In this document: positions 51,326-60,468 of the stretch, piece after piece
Numbering within the stretch: position 1 is the stretch's first letter
Layout of the letters: each line of letters opens with the position of its first letter
Assembly: GCA_964229355.1 (NCBI GenBank)
Contig: CAXRDE010000019.1
Span: 186,001 to 250,000 of the forward strand
Length of the DNA stretch: 64,000 nt
Reading direction: 5' to 3'
From: CAXRDE01 sp964229355
Lineage (GTDB): Bacteria; Cyanobacteriota; Sericytochromatia; UBA7694
Made by a program: the position numbers and the translations under genes
The notes under the pieces: model-generated
Seen by the model: only the letters and a program-made list of their open reading frames with translations
What the model was told of the DNA's origin: nothing
The model's database searches: none

Positions 51326-52729
51326 ATGGAACGCGAATTACTCAGCACCCACGACAAAGCACTACGCATTAATTTAGAGGCCACCCGCTACGGAACCTTT
51401 GCAGAAATTGGTGCAGGCCAGGAAGTGGTGCGCTGGTTTTTTAACGTGGGCGGCGCTTCGGGCACCATTGCCAAGAGCATGTCTGCCTATGACATGCAGG
51501 TGAGCGACGCCATATATGGCAAATGTCCCCGTTACGTGTGCCGAGAACGTCTTGAGCGCATGCTGGACTATGAACATGAGCTCAACCTCAAACGCCTGCA
51601 CCAGGATCGTGGAGAACACACCGCCTTCTTTTCTTTTGCCAATACAGTGGCCACGAGCGGCTATAAAAGCACCCAGGAAGGGCACGGTTGGATGGGCGTA
51701 CGCTATCAGGTGCGCCCCGGCGAAGAAGACAGTCAAATCTTAATTCACGTGCGTATGACCGACCGCAGCAGCCCGCGCCAGCAAGAAGCCCTGGGAATTG
51801 TAGGCGTCAACCTTTTGTACGGCGCTTTCTTTTTGCACCAGGATCCCAAGGCTTTGATCGAGTCTCTCTGCGACAACCTGACCGCCCGTCGCATTCAGGT
51901 GGACATGATTGAGTTTTCAGGTGCTGAGTTTAGACAGGTCGACAACCGTTTAATGAGTCTTAAACTGGTGCAAGCGGGACTTTCGGATGCGGCCATGTTT
52001 TCAGCCACCGGTCAGGTGTTGCAGCCCTCTGAAGCCATTTATAAACGTCCCTTGCTTATTGAGCGGGGCACTTTTTTGCCCGTGCGCAAAGTACACCTCG
52101 ATCTCATGAACACCGCCTGGGCAGAGTTTGAAAAAGAAGTGGTAGACAGTCCCCGGCCCGCTTTACGCTTAATGGAAGTGACCATGCGACAGTTGGAAGC
52201 CTCGGGTGGCTTAGAGCCCCAGGCCTTTTTAAACCGCGCCGACGCGCTAATGGCTTGTGGCTACGATGTGCTGATTTCAAATTATTTTGAGTATTACCGT
52301 TTAGCGGCCTATTTAACCCGCCTGAGTGGCCAAAAACTGGGCCTGGCCATGGGTATTAAAAGCCTTCAGTCTCTTTTTAATGAGCAGTTTTACACCCACC
52401 TGGAAGGCGGCATTTTAGAGTCGTTGGGCCGCTTGTTCAAAAAAGACCTGAAGCTCTATATTTATCCCACCAAAGACCCGGTGAGCGGCGAGATCGAAAG
52501 CCTGGACAATGTCAACATTCCGCGATCCCAGCGCAAGTTATTTGAGTACCTGGTAGAAAAAGGCGATATTTTGCCCTTACGACATTACAATCCCGAGTGC
52601 TTAGAAGAGTATAGTAAAGATCTTTTGGCAGATATTCGCCAGAACAACCCCCGCTGGGAAAATGCGGTTCCCGAACCTGTGATTCAACTGATTCGGGAAA
52701 AGCATTTGTTTGGTTATCAGGGGCATTAA
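51326..52729 (+). CDS. Conserved protein of about 470 residues, function unknown
   Basis: This 467-residue protein is free of signal or membrane segments. Its opening (GTFAEIGAGQEVVRWFF) and blocks such as AYDMQVSDAIYG, EGHGWMGVRYQ, NRLMSLKLVQ and YFEYYRL look strongly constrained. I remember close relatives with the same blocks in other phyla, often carrying unreliable labels. I see no catalytic motif I can name and do not assign a function. It has an AAGAGG ribosome site and its own divergent promoter region. Confidence 0.75.
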   Translation: MERELLSTHDKALRINLEATRYGTFAEIGAGQEVVRWFFNVGGASGTIAKSMSAYDMQVSDAIYGKCPRYVCRERLERMLDYEHELNLKRLHQDRGEHTAFFSFANTVATSGYKSTQEGHGWMGVRYQVRPGEEDSQILIHVRMTDRSSPRQQEALGIVGVNLLYGAFFLHQDPKALIESLCDNLTARRIQVDMIEFSGAEFRQVDNRLMSLKLVQAGLSDAAMFSATGQVLQPSEAIYKRPLLIERGTFLPVRKVHLDLMNTAWAEFEKEVVDSPRPALRLMEVTMRQLEASGGLEPQAFLNRADALMACGYDVLISNYFEYYRLAAYLTRLSGQKLGLAMGIKSLQSLFNEQFYTHLEGGILESLGRLFKKDLKLYIYPTKDPVSGEIESLDNVNIPRSQRKLFEYLVEKGDILPLRHYNPECLEEYSKDLLADIRQNNPRWENAVPEPVIQLIREKHLFGYQGH

Positions 52730-52750
52730 CCCCCCACCGTTACTGGATCG

Positions 52751-53221
52751 TTACTGGTGCACCCGCACGCGCTCAGGCGCAGGCTTATAAAGACTGGGCT
52801 GTCGTTTTGAACGAGCGTCTACCTCGTACCAATTCAGCAAGCGCTTGAAGTTCATAAAGAACTCACCGCTATACAAATAGGTCAGGGCCGAAGTTAGCGC
52901 CATTACAAAGAGGGGCAAAATAGACATCAACGCTTCACCGTGGGTTAGGTGGGTTAAAAAAGCCCCAAACATTTCCAGGGTGAGGATAAAAGCGCCAAAG
53001 ACCGTCAGGTGTGGGATAAAAAGCAGCACACCCGCAAAGAGCTCAATGCCACCAATCACATACGCAAAACTCGCCGGGTATCCCCAGGCTTCAAAGGTCT
53101 CTAATAAAATGGCAGAGCCCATAAACTTGGTAAGACCAGAAACCACAAACATGGCCCCCAGGGCCCAGACCAGGCCTTGACGCAAACCGATCGGAGAGTC
53201 AGATTGTTCAGATAATTTCAT
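52751..53221 (-). CDS. DoxX-family membrane protein
   Basis: This 156-residue, four-helix membrane protein of the DoxX family is recognised by ALGAMFVVSGLTKFMGS at the start, then GGIELFAGVLLFIPHL and the following hydrophobic helices. DoxX proteins occur with thiosulfate:quinone oxidoreductases and in redox stress systems; the role here is open. A dyad-rich segment at 53240-53277 lies directly upstream. It ends 21 bases from the convergent 51326 gene. Confidence 0.85.
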   Translation of the reverse strand: MKLSEQSDSPIGLRQGLVWALGAMFVVSGLTKFMGSAILLETFEAWGYPASFAYVIGGIELFAGVLLFIPHLTVFGAFILTLEMFGAFLTHLTHGEALMSILPLFVMALTSALTYLYSGEFFMNFKRLLNWYEVDARSKRQPSLYKPAPERVRVHQ

Positions 53222-53239
53222 GCTGTTTTCTCCTTCGTG

Positions 53240-53277
53240 TGATGAAATAAAGTGTTATCTAATAACTTCATCATGAA
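53240..53277 (-). promoter_or_regulatory. Nested inverted repeats upstream of the DoxX gene
   Basis: Three perfect dyads overlap. TGATGAA (53240-53246) pairs with TTCATCA (53267-53273). GTTAT (53254-53258) pairs with ATAAC (53262-53266). TTCAT and ATGAA meet around one base at 53267-53277. They lie 19-56 bases before the DoxX start and are a plausible operator, for example for an HxlR or MarR-type repressor. No such regulator gene is in the window. Confidence 0.4.
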
Positions 53278-53340
53278 GGCTAAGGGCTTAAAAGCGCATA
53301 AAAACAAGGGTTTTTTTTCTATAAAAATTACAGCAACAGT

Positions 53341-54552
53341 TTAGACGCGCCGAGGTTTATACCCACTCTGTTCAAGCACATCCATGATTTCCTGGGCATG
53401 TTCTGCATCGCGAATTTCCAGTTCAAACTCCACCTCCGTTTGACTCAGGGGAATATTGGAGCGGAAGCGCGCATGTTCCACATGCATCACGTTGGCCTTG
53501 GTTTTGGCCAGCAGATTAAGTACTTTTTTCAAAGAGCCCGGGGCGTCGCTAATCAGGGTTTTCAAGGTCAAAAAGCGGCCGATATTATGCATCCCTTTGT
53601 TAATAATAGAGTCCAAAAGCTTAACATCAATGTTTCCACCGCTGATCACAATGGCTGTAGGTCCCTGGGCCTTGATTTTACCTTCTAAGAGCGCGGCCAG
53701 GCCCACCACGCCTGCGCCCTCACCAATGATGCGTTTGTATTGAATGGCAAAGAAGAGCGCGTGACTGATAGCCTCTTCAGACACCGTTACCATGTCATCC
53801 AGGTAGTGGTGTAGCACTTCAAAGTTGCGTTGTGCAGGCTCTTTGATGGCGATGCCATCAGCAATGGTGGGGCGGTAGGTAGGCTTGACCAGCTTCCCCT
53901 GATGGTAAGACTTAAACATCGAGGGCACCGCTTCGGCCTGTACACCAATAATTTTTACACTGGGCTTTAAGGATTTAAGGGCAATGGCCATGCCTGAGCT
54001 CAGCCCGCCTCCCCCCACGGGAATCACCACAGTGTCTACCTCTGGCAATTGCTCTAAAAGTTCCAGACCGCACGTTCCCTGCCCCGTGATAATATCGTCA
54101 TCATCAAAAGGGCTGATAAAATCCACAGGGTTTTGCTTGAGCCACTCAAAGGCGTACTGGCTGGCCTCTTGAAAGTTCTGTCCGACGGTGCGGACCTCAG
54201 CGCCATAAGAGCGGGTGGCGTGAATCTTGGCCAAGGGGGCATTTTCTGGCATAAACACCGTCGATTCAATACCGTTTAAATGACTTGCCAGGGCAATACC
54301 CTGGGCATGATTACCCGCTGAAATAGCCATGACAGCGCGGGTTTTACCCGCTTTGGCCAGTTTATCGAGCTTATAGCTGGCGCCTCGAATTTTAAAAGAA
54401 CCGGTACGCTGAAGGTTTTCAAGCTTAAAATATACCGGGTACCCCGCAAGATTGCTACAGTGGGCAGAATCTACCAGGGGGGTTTTTTTCGCGGTGGCGT
54501 AGACCACGTCGCGCGCATCTTGAATGGCTTGTAAAGTAACCTGACAAATCAT
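53341..54552 (-). CDS. ilvA: Threonine ammonia-lyase
   Basis: This 403-residue PLP enzyme deaminates threonine to 2-oxobutanoate, the first step to isoleucine. The PLP lysine is Lys54 in GSFKIRGA. SAGNHAQG and the phosphate-binding PVGGGGLSSG are present. A single ACT domain (about 329-403) closes the protein, which is the medium-length class (between catabolic TdcB and the longer IlvA). Feedback control by the ACT domain is likely. AAGAG precedes the ATG. Confidence 0.93.
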   Translation of the reverse strand: MICQVTLQAIQDARDVVYATAKKTPLVDSAHCSNLAGYPVYFKLENLQRTGSFKIRGASYKLDKLAKAGKTRAVMAISAGNHAQGIALASHLNGIESTVFMPENAPLAKIHATRSYGAEVRTVGQNFQEASQYAFEWLKQNPVDFISPFDDDDIITGQGTCGLELLEQLPEVDTVVIPVGGGGLSSGMAIALKSLKPSVKIIGVQAEAVPSMFKSYHQGKLVKPTYRPTIADGIAIKEPAQRNFEVLHHYLDDMVTVSEEAISHALFFAIQYKRIIGEGAGVVGLAALLEGKIKAQGPTAIVISGGNIDVKLLDSIINKGMHNIGRFLTLKTLISDAPGSLKKVLNLLAKTKANVMHVEHARFRSNIPLSQTEVEFELEIRDAEHAQEIMDVLEQSGYKPRRV

Positions 54553-54626
54553 GGCATACTCTTTCTGAGAAGGACGTTATGCTCAGTGTAACGCAAAGCG
54601 AGGGCACTGTTGGCAGTATCAGCGTA

Positions 54627-55535
54627 CTAAACCGGCACAAAGACACCCTTCAAAGCGCCCCCTGCGTAGTGAGGCGCAAACATTTGAGGGCGGTAATGAT
54701 CACTGTATTCCCCACCTTTGCCATCCAGCACCGCAATATGTCCATGATCCCAGCCGCCGCCTCTGCCCCGATTGCCCGAACGAGCGGGGGCCCGATCCCA
54801 CACCACCACAGTACCCGCTGGCATGTTTTTGAGATCCTGCACCGAGACATTTTTAACTTCTTTAAACCGTGAACTCCGGCGAAGTTGGCTGTCTGCCATG
54901 TAAGCAGATTCACCATAAAGCTCCACCCCAAAGGCGCGGCTTACCGAGCGCGCAACCCCCGTATAACACCAACCCACGGTGCCCATTTCCCGTACCACCT
55001 GTTTCGATTTTTGTACCAAAAGACGCCCGGCAGCGGTTGCCGAGACGTTTTTGTCAGCGGCAGCTTTTAAGGCCGTCAGGGTGGTTTTACCCAGGTGTCC
55101 GTTAATGGTAATGCCATGATCCTTTTGAAAATGCTTTAACTTGCCCTCGGTGAGCTCACCAAAGTCCCCATCTGCTTCTAAGGGATAGCCTGCGGCACTG
55201 AGCAAGCGCTGGAGGGTTTTAACCGCTTCACCTTGCTGGCCCGCTTGCAATAGCGCTTTGCCCTGCTCTACTTTTGCCAGGTCAGGGGCGGCCACGGGAG
55301 CCGTTGGAGGGGAAGGACGCTCTGGCACCTCCTCCACAAAATTGAGGGCCGGCAGGGGATGTCCCTGAGCCAGCAAATGCAGGGAGACTTTTTGAAAAGC
55401 GTCTTTTTGTACCGGTGAAGGGAGAGACACTGGAGCGCTCAGCGGCGTAAAGAGTTGTCGCGGCGTTTGCAGGGGCAACGGGCTAAATCCCACCGCATTT
55501 TGATGAGTAAAAGATGACGTTCGCTGGCTTTGCAT
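54627..55535 (-). CDS. Peptidoglycan-binding protein with Cys/His (CHAP/NlpC-like) C-domain
   Basis: This 302-residue protein has a Pro-rich N-terminus (about 1-85) without a Sec signal, a PG_binding_1 domain (about 89-157, with DGDFGELTEGKLKHFQ), and a C-terminal domain with Cys190 (GWCYTGVA) and His266 (HGHIAVLDG). That spacing suits a CHAP or NlpC/P60-like cysteine amidase/endopeptidase. The ATG at 55535 has AAGGGG at 5 bases and is preferred to an in-frame start 15 codons upstream. Without a signal peptide its route to the cell wall is unclear. It is divergent from the 55751 gene, whose N-terminus is similarly Pro-rich. Confidence 0.8.
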   Translation of the reverse strand: MQSQRTSSFTHQNAVGFSPLPLQTPRQLFTPLSAPVSLPSPVQKDAFQKVSLHLLAQGHPLPALNFVEEVPERPSPPTAPVAAPDLAKVEQGKALLQAGQQGEAVKTLQRLLSAAGYPLEADGDFGELTEGKLKHFQKDHGITINGHLGKTTLTALKAAADKNVSATAAGRLLVQKSKQVVREMGTVGWCYTGVARSVSRAFGVELYGESAYMADSQLRRSSRFKEVKNVSVQDLKNMPAGTVVVWDRAPARSGNRGRGGGWDHGHIAVLDGKGGEYSDHYRPQMFAPHYAGGALKGVFVPV

Positions 55536-55654
55536 AAAATCCCCTTGTTTTAAAAGCTTTTTCACTGTTTTTTGTAACACCTAAGGGACTTATGGGGATG
55601 ATCCAAAAAAAGCGCGCGGTTTTAATTGGCATTTAACAAACAAATCCACTTTTC

Positions 55655-55679
55655 TTAACCTTTGCGCGAAAAAGGTTAA
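55655..55679. promoter_or_regulatory. 9-bp inverted repeat in the divergent 55.5-55.75 kb region
   Basis: TTAACCTTT (55655-55663) and AAAGGTTAA (55671-55679) are perfectly complementary around seven bases. A following CCTTTATTTTTT gives a T-rich run. Because the flanking genes diverge, an operator fits better than a terminator. CTTAACCT at 55654-55661 also matches the cyanobacterial Pho-box unit, and a GTTAACCT follows 21 bases later. Confidence 0.4.
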
Positions 55680-55750
55680 CCTTTATTTTTTCTGCACCAG
55701 CTTCAGTTTTCGAAGGGTTTCAACGATAATAGAAACACACCACCATATGT

Positions 55751-56908
55751 ATGGATTATTTAAGGAGCTTAAGTTTAACGGGTATGCCTTCAATTCCCAA
55801 TCAACCCCAATTTCCGCTTTCTGGGAATACACCATCGCCCCAGCCTCCGTTAACTCCCACTGAGGTCTTGCCGCTTTCCTTTGACTTAGAAACCCTGCTC
55901 CTTAATGCCGAGCCTTTGCCCTCCCCTTTGCAAGATCCCTTTCGCATCGACATGGATCCCCTAAGTCAGGGCAATGCCGCACCTGTTTATCGTTTTGAGA
56001 GCGATGATCCGCCTGCCCCGGCGATCCCAGTAGACGCTCCCAAAAACTTTCAACCGGCCAAACAGTCTGTAGAAACCGCACTGGGCACCACAGAATTTAA
56101 AATAGATACCAAAGCAGACAACTTCGAAGTCAACAAACCCGTGGCCTTGCAAACCGAGCACCGTCTAAACAAGCCTGTGCTCGATCTCAAAAGTAGCTTT
56201 TTAAACAGCACCACCGCTATCGAAAGCCAGTTTAAGGCACGGGTAGAAGGTCACGAAGAACAACCCGGGGTCTTCAATGCCGAAAAGCCGGCGGATCTTC
56301 AGGGCCAATTGGGGATCAAGCAAAAATTCAGTGGAGAAATTGCCGGTTTTAAATATGAAGCCGATGCCTTTGCACAACAGGGTCTGAGCAGCCACGATCT
56401 CGAAAGCGGGGAGCGGCCTGACCTTAAAATGGGCGCTTCCAGCAGTTTAGGCTATCGTCTTGGCGCGACCACCAATATGCAGCTCAAAGCCAGTACCAAC
56501 GGCGAAGGCAAACACACAACCCAGGCCACCCTGGATTATAAACAAGGGGTCATCAAAAGCTCCGTGTTTGCGGGTCAAGAGTTTGGCCCGGATACCCTGC
56601 AAAAAGCCGGGGCCCGTATTGACATTGGCAATGACACCATTCAAAGCTACATGAGTGGCGAAATTCAAAGCACGGGCAAAGAAACCTTAAAAGCCGGTAT
56701 GAACGTCAAATTTAAATATTTAAAACTCGGTACAGAAGCGGGTTTGAGTGCCACTGACAAGGGTAAAGAAGAACCTTTACTCAGACAAACGGTGGGGTTT
56801 GAGCGCGGTGGATTTTCGCTGAATGCCAGTGTAGACCCCCTGAGCTTTTCCAGCGGTTCAGAAGCCCCTAAATTTCAAGTGGGTTTTGGATTCAAGACCA
56901 CCTTCTAG
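55751..56908 (+). CDS. Beta-barrel-like protein without signal peptide
   Basis: This 385-residue protein has a Pro-rich opening (about 1-90) followed by about 280 residues of alternating hydrophilic/hydrophobic strands (for example TNMQLKAST, SLNASVDPLSFSS) ending in KTTF. The strand pattern and terminal Phe are like an outer-membrane barrel, yet no Sec signal is visible. I do not recognise the family. The ATG at 55751 lacks a clean ribosome site, and an ATG at 55784 is also possible. Its neighbour across the control region is the peptidoglycan-binding Cys/His protein. Confidence 0.65.
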   Translation: MDYLRSLSLTGMPSIPNQPQFPLSGNTPSPQPPLTPTEVLPLSFDLETLLLNAEPLPSPLQDPFRIDMDPLSQGNAAPVYRFESDDPPAPAIPVDAPKNFQPAKQSVETALGTTEFKIDTKADNFEVNKPVALQTEHRLNKPVLDLKSSFLNSTTAIESQFKARVEGHEEQPGVFNAEKPADLQGQLGIKQKFSGEIAGFKYEADAFAQQGLSSHDLESGERPDLKMGASSSLGYRLGATTNMQLKASTNGEGKHTTQATLDYKQGVIKSSVFAGQEFGPDTLQKAGARIDIGNDTIQSYMSGEIQSTGKETLKAGMNVKFKYLKLGTEAGLSATDKGKEEPLLRQTVGFERGGFSLNASVDPLSFSSGSEAPKFQVGFGFKTTF

Positions 56909-56986
56909 GGTATGCCCCTATAGCCTTTCACAACAATTTACGTTAAGATAGAGTGCACCACTACCGCCCATAAGGATGCTCTAATC

Positions 56987-58174
56987 ATGCTCAGAACCTT
57001 GCTCTTGCTTCTTTGCTTAATTTCCCTCACTGCCTGCAGTGGGTTTAAGCCCTCAGGAGACTATAGCGATCTGCGAGGACGGGTCTTTTCACTGTACTTT
57101 AACAGTCCCTTAGAAAACGCCACCGTCTCAGTACCTGGGCATGGCAAGCAAGTGGTGACGGATTCCGACGGTTACTTTGAAATCCGCGGTTTGCCCACGG
57201 AATGGGTGGACGTTACCGTCAGCCACGTCAGCCACCAGGACGTCACCCGCCCCGTACAGATTCAACCCATGGGGGCAAAATACATTGAGCTTTACACCGA
57301 CAAAGGCACGCAAATGCGGGGCCCTAAAATTGTCTTTGAGCGCAATTTTGACATTTGGACCACGGATTTATATGGCCAAAACCAGCAAGGTCTCACTCTG
57401 AATCAGGCACGCAATATGTACCGCACGTACCCGGTGTGGAACACGGGCAAGCAAAAAATTGCGTATATTGGCTACCGCAACTCCTCGCAAACCACCCTGG
57501 ACGCTGATGGCGTCTGGATGATGAATGCCGATGGCACCATGGCGCGCCGCATGACGGGCGTTCGCGATATCGGACGTTTGTACCACCTGGACTGGAACCC
57601 CGATAACAAAAACTTTGTGTTTATGCTGCAAGATCGCATTTTCTTGTACGATCTCGAAAAGGGCGAACAAATGAGCGTCAGTGGAAACTTAACCTCAGCC
57701 GGGGTTTTAGACACCTATGATGTGGGCCCTGTGTGGGTACCTAACACCGATACCCTCTTAACCACCGCATACACTATCAATCTACAGACCAACTATTCCT
57801 TTGAGCCGAATTTTCGTCAAATTTATACCCTCAATAAACGGGGTGGAAAACGAACGCAGTTAACCACTGAAGGCGATAACTACGCGCCTGCCGTTTCTCA
57901 CAGCGGTGATCAGGTAGCCTATATCTCCTCTTCTAGTGGTGAGCCCGAACTGTGGACCATGCGTTTAGACGGTAGCAATCGCAAGCAAGTCACCTTTATG
58001 AAGGCCACCCAGGTGGGTCAACCCCGCTGGAGTGCCGATGATAACTATCTCCTCTTTACCAGTGACTATATGCAGCAATACCAAAGTCGTATTCCCCGTG
58101 AACTCTGGGCTGTGGACTTATTAACCGGAAAAGTTCATATGGTCACCAACGATGCGGTGCACGCAGACGGTTAA
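56987..58174 (+). CDS. TolB-like propeller lipoprotein with carboxypeptidase-regulatory-like domain
   Basis: This 395-residue lipoprotein (lipobox LTAC, Cys17) has a small beta-sandwich at about 28-100 (SPLENATVSVPG, then TDSDGYFEIRGLP) like carboxypeptidase regulatory domains. A propeller with PD40-type repeats follows (SGDQVAYISSSSGEPELWTM, then SADDNYLLFTSD). TolB-type propellers bind partners in the envelope; no peptidase is fused. It runs 48 bases ahead of mnmG and may share its transcript. Confidence 0.82.
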   Translation: MLRTLLLLLCLISLTACSGFKPSGDYSDLRGRVFSLYFNSPLENATVSVPGHGKQVVTDSDGYFEIRGLPTEWVDVTVSHVSHQDVTRPVQIQPMGAKYIELYTDKGTQMRGPKIVFERNFDIWTTDLYGQNQQGLTLNQARNMYRTYPVWNTGKQKIAYIGYRNSSQTTLDADGVWMMNADGTMARRMTGVRDIGRLYHLDWNPDNKNFVFMLQDRIFLYDLEKGEQMSVSGNLTSAGVLDTYDVGPVWVPNTDTLLTTAYTINLQTNYSFEPNFRQIYTLNKRGGKRTQLTTEGDNYAPAVSHSGDQVAYISSSSGEPELWTMRLDGSNRKQVTFMKATQVGQPRWSADDNYLLFTSDYMQQYQSRIPRELWAVDLLTGKVHMVTNDAVHADG

Positions 58175-58222
58175 ATAGGCTATGATAAAAGACACATCAA
58201 CTGTCTTCTAAGGTCATAACTT

Positions 58223-60124
58223 ATGCATTCCAACCCGTACGAAAACGAAAATCATTTTGACGTCATTGTCGTGGGCGCCGGCCATGCCGGCTGCGAAGCG
58301 GCGCTGGCCGCTGCCCGTATGGGTCAGCGGACCCTCTTGCTCACCATCAACTTAGACACCGTGGCCTGGATGCCCTGTAATCCAGCCATTGGCGGACTCG
58401 CCAAGGGTACGCTGGTGCGTGAAATTGACGCCCTGGGTGGTGAAATGGCCAAAGTCACCGACCGCAGCTATTTACAAATTCGCACCCTGAATCAATCCAA
58501 GGGCCCTGCGGTGCAGGCCTTGCGCGCCCAGAGTGACAAAAAACAGTACAGTCACATCATGCGGCAAATTTTAGAAAACACCCCCAACCTGAAGCTCAAA
58601 CAGGCCATGGTGGAGCAAATTCTACTGGACGGCACCCAAATCACCGGTGTGGTGACCAATTTTGGCGTCACCTACCATGCCCAGTCTCTGGTACTCACCA
58701 CCGGCACCTTTTTACAGGGCAAAATTTTTGTGGGCCAGACGGCCTTTTCCGCAGGCCGCTCCGGCGAATTTTCTGCAGAGAGCCTGTCTATGAACCTGCG
58801 GGAGTTGGGTATTCGCACCCACCGCTTAAAAACTGGCACCTCACCCCGGATTGATCGCCGCAGCATTAACTTCTCTATTTTAGAAGAACAGCCCGGCGAA
58901 GAGCCCGTGCGCTTTTTCTCTTTTGAGCCCCCTGAAAAGGCACTCCCGCAATACCACTGTTGGATTACCCGCACAAACCCTGAAACCCATAAGGTCATTA
59001 GCGACAATATTACGCTGTCACCCATGTACGGCGGCCTCATCGACGGTATTGGCCCCCGCTACTGCCCTTCCATTGAAGACAAGGTGGTGCGCTTTGCCGA
59101 TCGCGAAAATCACCCTGTGTTTTTAGAGCCCGAAGGGGCAGATAGCAACGAGATTTACGTACAGGGCATGTCCACCTGTTTACCCGAGTCCGTTCAACTG
59201 CAAATGCTACGCACCATCGAAGGCCTTGAAAATGTGGAAATCATTCGTCCGGCTTACGCCGTGGAATATGACGCGATTCCCGCCACCCAATTACACCCCT
59301 GGCTCGAAACCAAAGCCCTACGGGGGTTGTTTACCGCCGGTCAAATCAACGGTACCAGCGGCTATGAAGAGGCAGCGGCTCAGGGACTGGTGGCCGGTAT
59401 CAATGCCGCCTTACGGGCACAGCACAAAGATCCCTATGTTTTCTCACGCTCTGAGTCGTACATTGGCACCCTGGTGGACGATCTGGTCACCAAGGAAATT
59501 GATGACCCTTACCGCATGCTCACTTCACGCTCTGAGTATCGTCTGGTGCTCCGCCACGATAACGCCGATCTGCGCTTAACGGAAATTGGTTACGAACTCG
59601 GCGTGGTGACCCAGGCGCGCTATGACGCCCTCTGTGAAAAGAAAGCCATGATTGCCCAGGAACTGAAGCGTCTGGCGGAGGTGCGGGTCAAAAGCGATGA
59701 GCTCAATGCGCGCCTTATGCCCTTAACCGGCGAAAGCATTAACGTGGGCAGTTTGACCCTGCTCGAACTCTTGCGCCGCTCTGAAGTGACCTACGCCCAT
59801 ATTGAGCAATTGTATCCGGCTTCCGAAACACCCCTGCGGGAAGACATTGCCGAGCAGGTCCAAATTCAGGTGAAGTATGAGGGATATATTAAGCGTCAGC
59901 AGGTACAGTTAGAACGCACCCGTCGCATGGAGAAAATGTCGATCCCTGAGCATCTGGACTACTTTGACATTAAAACCCTGTCCCGTGAAGCCCAGGATAA
60001 GCTGAGCCAGGTACGCCCCGCCTCACTGGGTCAGGCCGCTCGCGTTGGCGGCGTCACGCCCGCAGACGTTTCTGTGCTGTTGGTGTATTTAGAAGCCCAA
60101 AGACGTCAGCCTCAATTGGCGTAA
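58223..60124 (+). CDS. mnmG: tRNA uridine-5-carboxymethylaminomethyl enzyme MnmG
   Basis: This 633-residue FAD enzyme works with MnmE to modify U34 of tRNAs. It has the FAD motif VGAGHAGCEAALAAARMG, the conserved MPCNPAIGGLAKGTLVREIDALGG, and the C-terminal helical domain with MSIPEHLDY. Length and motif order are normal. No mnmE is in the window. It overlaps the convergent DUF4156-like lipoprotein gene by 13 bases. Confidence 0.96.
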   Translation: MHSNPYENENHFDVIVVGAGHAGCEAALAAARMGQRTLLLTINLDTVAWMPCNPAIGGLAKGTLVREIDALGGEMAKVTDRSYLQIRTLNQSKGPAVQALRAQSDKKQYSHIMRQILENTPNLKLKQAMVEQILLDGTQITGVVTNFGVTYHAQSLVLTTGTFLQGKIFVGQTAFSAGRSGEFSAESLSMNLRELGIRTHRLKTGTSPRIDRRSINFSILEEQPGEEPVRFFSFEPPEKALPQYHCWITRTNPETHKVISDNITLSPMYGGLIDGIGPRYCPSIEDKVVRFADRENHPVFLEPEGADSNEIYVQGMSTCLPESVQLQMLRTIEGLENVEIIRPAYAVEYDAIPATQLHPWLETKALRGLFTAGQINGTSGYEEAAAQGLVAGINAALRAQHKDPYVFSRSESYIGTLVDDLVTKEIDDPYRMLTSRSEYRLVLRHDNADLRLTEIGYELGVVTQARYDALCEKKAMIAQELKRLAEVRVKSDELNARLMPLTGESINVGSLTLLELLRRSEVTYAHIEQLYPASETPLREDIAEQVQIQVKYEGYIKRQQVQLERTRRMEKMSIPEHLDYFDIKTLSREAQDKLSQVRPASLGQAARVGGVTPADVSVLLVYLEAQRRQPQLA

Positions 60125-60468
60125 TCACAGCGGTAGAGCTTTGCCTGCATACTTAAACCGGGGTCGGCACAACCTGGCCATTGGTGAGATAACATCTCCC
60201 CAGGGATGACCGTGTTGGCCCCTTGTTTACGGGCCTTTTGCAACACGTTATAGCGCAAAATTGAAGCCTGGCCCGCCTGGTTAAGCCCTGCAGCCATGCA
60301 GTTATTGCCTTCTAACACTTCGATTTCCTCAAGCAAAACACAGCGGGCTCCCTCTGGCAACTGATGCATAAAACGAGGGTTCACCCCTGAGATATCGGGG
60401 TCGGGGGCACGGTAAGTACAGGCACTGGTCAGCACCCACCCCAGCAGCAAAATGCTGCGATAGTTCAC
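60112..60468 (-). CDS. DUF4156-like small lipoprotein
   Basis: This 118-residue lipoprotein (lipobox TSAC, Cys17) has EGARCVLLEEIEVLEG, a cysteine-containing centre and an ILRYNVLQKARKQGANTV helix. The last element is the kind of GAN-containing helix seen in DUF4156 lipoproteins. That match is tentative. The start is a GTG at 60468 with GGAGA at 6 bases, overlapping the ArsR-type gene stop in a GTGA, so the two are coupled. Its role is unknown. Confidence 0.72.
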   Translation of the reverse strand: MNYRSILLLGWVLTSACTYRAPDPDISGVNPRFMHQLPEGARCVLLEEIEVLEGNNCMAAGLNQAGQASILRYNVLQKARKQGANTVIPGEMLSHQWPGCADPGLSMQAKLYRCDYAN

